Of a stretch of 34,175 nt of DNA, positions 23,690-28,814 are shown in pieces (within the stretch, counting starts at the first letter, position 1; every line of letters begins with the position of its first letter). The notes under the pieces are model-generated. The model was not told the DNA's origin and searched no databases. It saw nothing but the letters and a program-made list of their open reading frames with translations. The position numbers and the translations under genes are program-made. Source of the stretch: Streptomyces sp. AW19M42 (GTDB taxonomy: Bacteria > Actinomycetota > Actinomycetes > Streptomycetales > Streptomycetaceae); the NCBI GenBank assembly GCA_000470535.1, contig CBRG010000207.1, positions 1-34,175 of the forward strand. Direction: 5' to 3'.

Positions 23690-23695
23690 TAGGAT
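23690..23695 (+). promoter_or_regulatory. -10 box of the VOC gene, probably leaderless
   Basis: TAGGAT fits TAGNNT and ends 7 nt before the ATG at 23703; no ribosome site lies between. Transcription starting at the ATG would make the mRNA leaderless, common in Streptomyces. No clear -35 was found at the right distance. Confidence 0.5.
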
Positions 23696-23702
23696 CGCGC
23701 TC

Positions 23703-24101
23703 ATGCTGCGACTAGGAATCCCCGTCATCGGTGTCACGGACGTCCCCCGCGCAGTGGCCTTCTGGACCGCGGCGTTGAACCTGGTCGCCGCCGAGGAGTG
23801 GAAGAGTGAAACGTGGCGGACGCTCACCTGCCCCGACGGCTCCGGCCGAGCCCTCGGCCTGATGCGCAGTACCTCCCCGGCCGAGCCGCACCCCCGTCTC
23901 CACCTGGACCTCTTCACGGACACGGCCGAGGAACAACAGGCGGAGGTTCAGCGACTGGTCGGTCTCGGCGCGCGAACCGTCGACTGGGACCACTACCCTC
24001 CCGCGCCTGACTTCGTTGTTGTCGCCGACCCGGACGACAACATCTTCTGTGTGGTGGATCTGAGCCATGCGCCCAGCGGTGGAGGCAAGCCGACGCCCTG
24101 A
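23703..24101 (+). CDS. VOC (glyoxalase/bleomycin-resistance fold) family protein
   Basis: 132 residues. The first beta-alpha unit reads LGIPVIGVTDVPRAVAFWTAALNLVAAEEW, the standard VOC opening, and the second half includes HLDLFTDTAEEQQAEVQRLVGLGA and FVVVADPDDNIFCVVDL. Candidate metal or substrate residues (H in RLHLDL, D/N near PDDNIFCVVD) are present, but the set is not diagnostic of glyoxalase I or of a resistance protein. Members bind or modify small hydrophobic or thiol-linked compounds. It is monocistronic, between a terminator and a convergent DUF397 gene whose stop is 8 nt away. Confidence 0.8.
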   Translation: MLRLGIPVIGVTDVPRAVAFWTAALNLVAAEEWKSETWRTLTCPDGSGRALGLMRSTSPAEPHPRLHLDLFTDTAEEQQAEVQRLVGLGARTVDWDHYPPAPDFVVVADPDDNIFCVVDLSHAPSGGGKPTP

Positions 24102-24109
24102 CCCTTTCC

Positions 24110-24334
24110 TCAGGGGGCGAAGCGGCCGGCTTTGACCGCTGCGACGAAGGACGACCAGCCCCCGGCGGAGAAGACGACGGCGGGGCCGGTGGGGGTTTTG
24201 CTGTCGCGGACGGGGACGGCGGCGTAGCCGCGGGCGGCTTCAAGGCAGTCGCCGTTGGAGCCCCCGCTGTAGCTGGACTTGAACCAGCCGGTCAGGGCGC
24301 TGGCATCAGGGGTGGCGTGGTTGATGCTGTGCAT
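24110..24334 (-). CDS. DUF397 protein (small partner of the adjacent HTH regulator)
   Basis: 74 residues with all DUF397 hallmarks: LTGWFKSSYSGGSNGDCLEAA, VPVRDSKTPTGPAVVF and WSSFVAAVKAGRF. Such proteins are actinomycete-specific and usually encoded right after a DUF5753 HTH gene. Known pairs behave as a repressor-like regulator and its small antagonist. The ATG at 24334 lies 29 nt inside the end of the HTH gene, so the two are co-transcribed and probably translationally coupled. No enzymatic motif is visible. Confidence 0.93.
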   Translation of the reverse strand: MHSINHATPDASALTGWFKSSYSGGSNGDCLEAARGYAAVPVRDSKTPTGPAVVFSAGGWSSFVAAVKAGRFAP

Positions 24335-25145
24335 GTTCGTGCTCCTCTGCGATGGCCCTGACGAGGTCCACCGAATTCCGTTGGGAGGCCGCCTCGCTCA
24401 GGGCGAGAGTGTAGGACGCCTGGCAGGCAGCCACCAATGTCGGATCATCCATCAAGTTCCCCGTGCGAAGCCCCTCAACGTACGCAAGTGGAGCGGCGTC
24501 CGCGAAGTCCAGCAGATAGAGCGCACTCTCCAGAAGGGCGTGCGCTCCTGCCGCGAAGGGCAGCACGTGCAGACGCAGGCGCCCGGATGCCGCCATGCCC
24601 GCGACCTTACGCAGCTGCTCCGCCATCACCTGCGGGCCGCCGATACGCCGTCGAAGCGACGCCTCGTCGAGAAGCGCCCAGGCGGTGGGCGTCTTTGACT
24701 CGGTGAGCACCCGGCCGCGCTCCATGCGGTTGACAACGAGTTCGTCAAGCTCATCCGGCCGGTAGTTGGGGCGGTACGCCTGGAACACCGCACGAGCGTA
24801 TTCCTCGGTCTGGAGAAGGCCTGGGATGAGAGACAGGCCGTACAGGCGCACCTCCGTGGCCTCGCACTCCAACTCGGCCACCGGGGTGAAGAACTGGGCG
24901 AACTTCGAATCCAGGTCCTCCAGCCACCGGGCGAAAAAGCCGTCGGTGGCCAGTGCGACGTCAATGCGTCGAGCATCATCCGGCTTGGGCAGCCGCCGCC
25001 CGGCCTCCCAGTGACTGATCAGCGTGGGCGAGCACACCACCATCTCGCCCAGCGCCTCCTGCGTCAGCCCCGCCGCGATGCGCCGCAGCTTCAGCTCCTC
25101 GCCGTACTTCTCCCGAGGCGTACGCGGCCTTCGCTTCGTCCCCAC
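24306..25145 (-). CDS. XRE-type HTH regulator with DUF5753 domain
   Basis: 279 residues from GTG 25145; GGGGAG (25155-25160) is 9 nt upstream, whereas the TTG at 25154 is immediately next to it. The HTH (about 8-65) reads YGEELKLRRIAAGLTQEALGEMVVCSPTLISHWEAGRRLP. The rest is DUF5753: FTPVAELECEATEVRLYGLSLIPGLLQTEEYARAVF, RMERGRVL, ALLDEASLRRRIGG and YLLDFADAAPLAYVEG. This family includes developmental regulators of the WhiJ type and gives streptomycetes many paralogues. It is divergent from two small unknown genes and has an inverted-repeat cluster in its promoter, so autoregulation and control of the divergent pair are inferred. Confidence 0.92.
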   Translation of the reverse strand: MGTKRRPRTPREKYGEELKLRRIAAGLTQEALGEMVVCSPTLISHWEAGRRLPKPDDARRIDVALATDGFFARWLEDLDSKFAQFFTPVAELECEATEVRLYGLSLIPGLLQTEEYARAVFQAYRPNYRPDELDELVVNRMERGRVLTESKTPTAWALLDEASLRRRIGGPQVMAEQLRKVAGMAASGRLRLHVLPFAAGAHALLESALYLLDFADAAPLAYVEGLRTGNLMDDPTLVAACQASYTLALSEAASQRNSVDLVRAIAEEHEHAQHQPRHP

Positions 25146-25200
25146 GTGATCCAACTCCCCGTCTTGACGGACGCGCTGTCATCCCCAACCCCCTGGCAGC

Positions 25201-25255
25201 GTAGCGATGCGCGGCCCCACTCTGTGATGAGTTCGCTACAGAACGCAGTGAACTC
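25201..25255. promoter_or_regulatory. Inverted-repeat cluster in the divergent HTH / unknown-gene promoter
   Basis: GTAGCGA (25201-25207) mirrors TCGCTAC (25233-25239). Overlapping the right arm, GAGTTC (25229-25234) mirrors GAACTC (25250-25255), with the matching inner CT/AG steps making a 27-bp imperfect palindrome. Three related half-sites in 55 bp suit a dimeric regulator such as the adjacent DUF5753 HTH protein. Confidence 0.5.
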
Positions 25256-25306
25256 CCATCGGGATCGACCGATGAAGTCCTGGCCAACCCGAGAAAGCAG
25301 GCTGAG

Positions 25307-25609
25307 ATGAAGCACCCCATTGCCCGGCTCCTTGAGCCGCTGGTGTGGTTCCGGTACCGGCGAAGGCGCGGGCGGGACCTTTACCTGTACCCGTACTCCT
25401 GCGACTACGTGAGCGGCCCGACCGCGTACCGCACGGGGGAGCGTCCCCCGCGGGGCGAGGACAGCCCGCTCGTGCGCCCGTATCTCGTCGCGCACGAGCG
25501 GCGCGTGGCAGAGGAGCGGCGCAGGCGGGCGCGCCGTAGGGCGCTGTGGATCGCCGTGCCCGGGGCGGACGGGCCCCGGTTCGTCCGTGGAGCCGGGGCC
25601 GCGGCATGA
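25307..25609 (+). CDS. Hypothetical protein, basic, 100 residues
   Basis: Starts MKHPIARLLEPLVWFRYRRRRGRDLYLYPYS and is rich in Arg and Tyr. A central Arg-rich helix (AHERRVAEERRRRARRRALW) is followed by a short hydrophobic patch and a C-terminus RFVRGAGAAA. No domain is recognised. High third-position GC, an AGG-containing purine stretch before the ATG, and a 4-nt ATGA overlap with the next gene support it as a real coding sequence. It is divergent from the DUF5753 HTH gene. Nucleic-acid or membrane-surface binding could explain the charge, but that is speculation. Confidence 0.6.
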   Translation: MKHPIARLLEPLVWFRYRRRRGRDLYLYPYSCDYVSGPTAYRTGERPPRGEDSPLVRPYLVAHERRVAEERRRRARRRALWIAVPGADGPRFVRGAGAAA

Positions 25610-25917
25610 GCGAGGGCGACGGGATCAGGCAACTGCCCTGGACGGGGCAGGACGACAAGCCGTGTTACGTCATCGGGGACGGCACCGGGTACGTGTCGCG
25701 GATGGCGGACGGCTTCGAGAACATCCAGCTCGGCATGGCGGGTGATCTGATCGGGCACGCCACCGAACTCCTGGCGGACCGGAAGGTAAGGGGAACGGAA
25801 CTCCACTTTCTGGCAAGCCGGTTGACCGAGTCCCTGCGCACGGTCAAGCGGGTCGCGGAGAGCCGGGGATCACGACTGGGCGTGCCGGGGGCCGACCCCG
25901 GTATCGACGACTGGTGA
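25606..25917 (+). CDS. Hypothetical protein, 103 residues, coupled to the preceding gene
   Basis: The ATG overlaps the upstream stop (ATGA). The protein reads MSEGDGIRQLPWTGQDDKPCYV, then GDGTGYVSRMADGFENIQLGMAGDLIGHATELLADRKVRGTELHFLASRLTESLRTVKRVAESRG. It is a soluble, mostly helical protein with no motif that I can name. Its final 48 nt overlap the 3' end of the convergent HxlR gene (25870-25917). Small pairs like this often sit beside DUF5753/DUF397 regulators in Streptomyces, so it may be a regulated target or an accessory partner of that system. Confidence 0.65.
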   Translation: MSEGDGIRQLPWTGQDDKPCYVIGDGTGYVSRMADGFENIQLGMAGDLIGHATELLADRKVRGTELHFLASRLTESLRTVKRVAESRGSRLGVPGADPGIDDW

Positions 25918-26286
25918 GCCGGCGGGGCCGTGCGCGTCCCGCGCGTCCAGCAGCGTCGGCAGGTGCTCCGCCGCCCATGCGCAGCAGGCGGCCATGGGTG
26001 CGAGGAGGGTGCGGCCGAGCGGGGTCAGTTCGTAGCTGACCGGGGCCGGGGCCGGGGCGTCCACGTGGACGGTGCGGGTGATCAGACCGTCCCGTTGCAT
26101 CGAGCGCAGGGTCTCCGTCAGCACCTTCGGTGTGATGCCGCGCAGCGGGACCTCCAGTTCAAAGAAGCGCCGCGGGCCGGACTCCAGGCACCGGATGATC
26201 TTCGGGGTCCATTTGCCGCCGATCCGGAACGGCGACGTGGTGTGGGAGCAGCCGGTGAACATTTCGGGATCAAGTGGTTGGCTCAC
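25870..26286 (-). CDS. HxlR-family transcriptional regulator
   Basis: 138 residues with the HxlR winged HTH: GCSHTTSPFRIGGKWTPKIIRCLESGPRRFFELEVPLRGITPKVLTETLRSMQRDGLITR, then SYELTPLGRTLLAPM. A Cys near residue 13 before the first helix is typical of redox- or electrophile-sensing members (HypR/QorR type), although sensing is not proven here. It is divergent from an NAD(P)-binding protein, the commonest HxlR arrangement. The C-terminal tail (about 20 residues after the last helix) overlaps the end of the convergent hypothetical gene by 48 nt. Confidence 0.9.
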   Translation of the reverse strand: MSQPLDPEMFTGCSHTTSPFRIGGKWTPKIIRCLESGPRRFFELEVPLRGITPKVLTETLRSMQRDGLITRTVHVDAPAPAPVSYELTPLGRTLLAPMAACCAWAAEHLPTLLDARDAHGPAGSPVVDTGVGPRHAQS

Positions 26287-26299
26287 CCTGGCGAGCGTA

Positions 26300-26341
26300 C
26301 GTAACTATCGTTGCGGAAACCAGGGGGTGCGGGGCTAGCGT
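26300..26341 (+). promoter_or_regulatory. Promoter and candidate HxlR operator
   Basis: TTGCGG (26311-26316) and TAGCGT (26336-26341) form a plausible -35/-10 pair 19 bp apart for the gene at 26388. The inverted repeat CGTAAC-TATC-GTTGCG (26300-26315, one mismatch) overlaps the -35 and also lies 14 bp from the hxlR start, so one bound dimer could silence both genes. Confidence 0.5.
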
Positions 26342-26387
26342 CCGCCTGTCGGCCGGCGGTCCGCGGGCCTTGGCGGGGGGAACTCCC

Positions 26388-27038
26388 ATGAGCAGCAGGA
26401 TCATTGTCTTCGGAGCCGGTGGACGGGCCGGGCGGCGGGCCGTTGCGGAGGCTCTCGCCCGTGGGCATCAGGTCACGGCCGTGGTGCGGGACGTGGCCGC
26501 GTACACGGGCCCGGCCGGTGACGGCGTCAGCGTCGTCGCCGGTGATGTCACCCGGGCGGACAGCGTCGCGGAGGCCGCGGCGGGGCACGACGCCGCGATC
26601 AGCGCGGCCGGGCGGACGGACGTGCCGTCGCGGGACTTCTACGTGAGCGCGGCACACGCCCTGCTTGACGGGCTGGCGCGGGCGGGCGTCGGCCGGCTGG
26701 TGCTCATCGGCATCGGGTCCGTCCTGGAGACCGCGCCCGGCGTGGCCGTCCACGACGCCCCCGGCTTCCCCGAGGAGGCGCGGGCCTTCTCCCTCGGGCA
26801 CTCCGCCGAACTCGACGTGCTCCGCGCCGCCGAGACCGGCATCGACTGGCTCGTCATCGCCCCGCCGCCCGTGATGCTGGACGACGAGGCCCCGCGCACC
26901 GGCCGGTACCGGACGGGCGGCGAGCAGGTGATCGCCGACGGCGCCCCGTCCTTCTCCTACGCGGACCTGGCGGTCGCGCTGATCGACGAGATAGAGACCC
27001 CGAAGCACCGACGCTCCCTCACCGCGGTGGCAGGCTGA
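26388..27038 (+). CDS. NAD(P)-binding NmrA/SDR-like oxidoreductase
   Basis: 216 residues, start MSSRIIVFGAGGRAGRRAVAEALARGHQVTAVVRD. GAGGRAG is the dinucleotide-binding GxxGxxG motif. Further family segments are VVAGDVTRADSVAEAAAGHDAAISAAG, RLVLIGIGSVLE and DWLVIAPPPVML. There is no YxxxK catalytic pair, which fits atypical short-chain reductases of the NmrA/anti-divergent type acting on quinones or as redox sensors. GGGGGG lies 8 nt before the ATG. Regulation by the divergent HxlR protein is inferred. The gap 27039-27175 holds no convincing gene. Confidence 0.85.
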   Translation: MSSRIIVFGAGGRAGRRAVAEALARGHQVTAVVRDVAAYTGPAGDGVSVVAGDVTRADSVAEAAAGHDAAISAAGRTDVPSRDFYVSAAHALLDGLARAGVGRLVLIGIGSVLETAPGVAVHDAPGFPEEARAFSLGHSAELDVLRAAETGIDWLVIAPPPVMLDDEAPRTGRYRTGGEQVIADGAPSFSYADLAVALIDEIETPKHRRSLTAVAG

Positions 27039-27175
27039 CCGCCGGGCTGGGGCGCTGGTCCCGGTCCGTCGCGTTCGACCGGCGGATGAGGCGGCGAACA
27101 CTTCCTGATCTGGAACGGACGCGGCGCCCCGATCAAAGTCATCGGTGGTCGGGTTCGGCCATCAACAGTGCGCGC

Positions 27176-28006
27176 TTATGGCCGAGTACTTTCCAAATGT
27201 TCGAGCAGCGTTCGGGCTTCGACGGAGCGGCGGTGGTCCGGGCCGAACGAGGCCAGGCAGGCATCGTGAGCGGCTGCAGCCTGACGACGGGCCTCAGGAG
27301 CGCGACACAGACCCAACAGGGCAGTAGCAAAGACCAGTTCAACGGCGCCCACATCTGGGTGGCGCTGTTGCTCGGGCAGAGAGCGGTACAGCCTGCCAGC
27401 ATGGCGTGCCTGGGTGAGAGCCTCTTCGTAGCGGGCTTGACCATTGAGGCTGCGAGCCAGGCCGAGTCGCAGGACGAGAGCCCCCCGATCACGTTCGGGG
27501 TAGGCGGCCAGGGACTCGCGGGCGAGTGCCTCGGCCTCCTGGTGACGTCCCTGTGCATTGAGGGCGAAGGCCAGCCCATTGCGCGCGGCCGCTGTCAGCT
27601 GTGACCACTCCGGCCCGGTACCGGGGCCGGCGGCCTCGATGACGGCCCTGCATTCCGCCTCGCACTCGGCGTGCTGTCCGAGCGAGATCCTTTGCTGGGC
27701 GCGGTCCGAGCGCAGCTTCAGGGTCAGCCAGTGATCGGCTCCGAATGTCTGGCTGAAGGCCGTCAGCGCTTCGTCGTAGGTGGCGAGTGACTCGGCGTGG
27801 CGACCCTGGGCGCCCGTTGCGAGCGCGGCGATGTTCAGCGCCACCGCCGCGTACTCGTCGTCGGGTGGCCGCGACCGCGCTACGGCGCGGGACGCGGCCT
27901 CCGCCTCGGCGTAACGCCGCGCTTCGTAAAGGGCTTTGGCCTCGTCCACAGGCGTTCCCGTTATTCGTTCGGCGTCGTTTCGGCCGCGCGGCCGGAAGAA
28001 TCTCAT
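27176..28006 (-). CDS. Tetratricopeptide-repeat protein
   Basis: 276 residues from ATG 28006 (MRFFRPRGRND). At least five TPR-like helix pairs are visible: VDEAKALYEARRYAEAEAASRAV, ALNIAALATGAQGRHAESLATYDEAL, LGQHAECEAECRAVIEA, ALNAQGRHQEAEALARESLAA and LARSLNGQARYEEALTQARHAG, then ALLGLCRAPEARRQAAAAHDACL. This is the streptomycete TPR type with short variable linkers. It probably mediates protein contacts; no catalytic part is seen. There is no good ribosome site before the ATG. A short coding-like segment in another frame lies upstream (28011-28136), which raises the possibility that the true 5' end has been damaged. Confidence 0.78.
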   Translation of the reverse strand: MRFFRPRGRNDAERITGTPVDEAKALYEARRYAEAEAASRAVARSRPPDDEYAAVALNIAALATGAQGRHAESLATYDEALTAFSQTFGADHWLTLKLRSDRAQQRISLGQHAECEAECRAVIEAAGPGTGPEWSQLTAAARNGLAFALNAQGRHQEAEALARESLAAYPERDRGALVLRLGLARSLNGQARYEEALTQARHAGRLYRSLPEQQRHPDVGAVELVFATALLGLCRAPEARRQAAAAHDACLASFGPDHRRSVEARTLLEHLESTRP

Positions 28007-28010
28007 GGCC

Positions 28011-28136
28011 GGGAGCATACGGATGCCGCGCAGACTGCTCGGCGATCCTGAGGCAGGCGTCGAGGTCACCGCGGTACGGGGCGAGTAGGTCGTGGAGGGC
28101 TGCGAGCCGGGAGTCTTCGTGGGACGCGTCAGCCAT
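28011..28136 (-). pseudogene. Coding-like segment out of frame with the TPR gene
   Basis: The minus frame from ATG 28136 reads MADASHEDSRLAALHDLLAPY, then RGDLDACLRIAEQSARHPYA. It has high third-position GC and amphipathic helical character, and then loses coding quality where the TPR frame begins, one base out of phase. It could be the 5' part of a neighbouring or of the same gene after a frameshift, or a short separate ORF. No ribosome site is evident. Confidence 0.35.
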
Positions 28137-28187
28137 TCGGCAGAAGCTGCGCGGGGCGCCGCCGCTCCGGGGGCCGTGCGGCCGAGG

Positions 28188-28445
28188 TCAGTTGTAGTGG
28201 TATCGGGCTTGCACGATGACGAGTTCGGACTCGGTGGCTCTGTACACCAGGCGGTGTTCGTCATCGATACGCCTCGACCAGTAGCCGCTGAGGTCGCCTC
28301 GCAGGGGTTCCGGCTTTCCGATGCCGTCGAAGGGGTCGCGCAGGGTATCGGTGATGAGCCGGTTGATGCGACGTGTCATGCGGCGGTCGCTCTCCGACCA
28401 GAAGGTGTAGTCGGCCCACCCACACAAGGTGAACGTGAGCTTCAT
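28188..28445 (-). CDS. yoeB: YoeB-family toxin (Txe/YoeB endoribonuclease)
   Basis: 85 residues, [22 protein letters not shown] at the start and [20 protein letters not shown] followed by EHRLVYR in the centre. The residues equivalent to the E. coli YoeB catalytic set, E46, R65 and H83, are all present at the same numbers, with Y84 following. YoeB cleaves mRNA in the ribosomal A site and is held inactive by YefM. The ATG overlaps the yefM stop (ATGA), the usual antitoxin-first arrangement. The toxin appears intact. Confidence 0.95.
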   Translation of the reverse strand: MKLTFTLCGWADYTFWSESDRRMTRRINRLITDTLRDPFDGIGKPEPLRGDLSGYWSRRIDDEHRLVYRATESELVIVQARYHYN

Positions 28446-28711
28446 TCGTCGTCCTCGCCATCCGGAAGGTCCACCAGCTCGTGGTGCTCCGTCCGGCCCG
28501 CTTCGACCTCTGCGATGGACTCCAGGAGCCGACGGGCGTTGGCCGGCGAGCGCATCAGGTAGATCGTCTCCTGCCAGGAGGCGAAGTCCTCCTCAGACAT
28601 GAGGACCGCGTTCCCCTTGCGGGAGGTGATGTGTACGGGGGCGTGATCCTCGTTGACCTTCTCGATCAGGGGAAAGAGGTGCTTCCGGGCTTCGCTGGCC
28701 GTTATCGACAT
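28442..28711 (-). CDS. yefM: YefM-family antitoxin
   Basis: 89 residues: [20 protein letters not shown] at the N-terminus is the Phd/YefM DNA-binding fold, and [40 protein letters not shown] is the family core. The acidic C-terminus ([12 protein letters not shown]) is the flexible toxin-binding tail. ATG 28711 is preceded by GGAAGAGG. Longer in-frame starts upstream cross the operator and are rejected. It should repress its own promoter through the repeat at 28733-28764. Confidence 0.95.
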   Translation of the reverse strand: MSITASEARKHLFPLIEKVNEDHAPVHITSRKGNAVLMSEEDFASWQETIYLMRSPANARRLLESIAEVEAGRTEHHELVDLPDGEDDE

Positions 28712-28732
28712 GACGAACCTCTTCCCACTGTG

Positions 28733-28764
28733 AGTCACTGGTACCACCCATGGTACCAGTGACT
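28733..28764. promoter_or_regulatory. YefM-YoeB operator, perfect 14-bp inverted repeat
   Basis: Positions 28733-28746 and 28751-28764 are exact inverted repeats with a 4-bp spacer. Each arm contains the 8-bp palindrome TGGTACCA (28739-28746 and 28751-28758), whose centres are 12 bp apart, as for the paired palindromes of the E. coli yefM operator. It starts 22 bp upstream of yefM and lies 50 bp before the divergent helicase gene. Confidence 0.85.
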
Positions 28765-28801
28765 GTTCGTATGCGACCCTCGCGCTGTCGGTCCGGCCCG
28801 G

Positions 28802-28807
28802 TACCGT
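28802..28807 (+). promoter_or_regulatory. Candidate -10 box of the helicase gene
   Basis: TACCGT fits TANNNT and ends 7 nt before the ATG at 28815, with no ribosome site between, which suggests a leaderless mRNA. Its -35 would fall only about 15 bp beyond the YefM operator. Confidence 0.35.
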
Positions 28808-28814
28808 CGCACCC

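Noticed and set aside
27090..27170. Plus-strand reading GEHFLIWNGRGAPIKVIGG in the gap after the NmrA-like gene
   Set aside because: It looks protein-like for about 20 residues but follows a stop directly, has no start or ribosome site and soon becomes antisense to the TPR gene. At most a decayed fragment; no family recognised.
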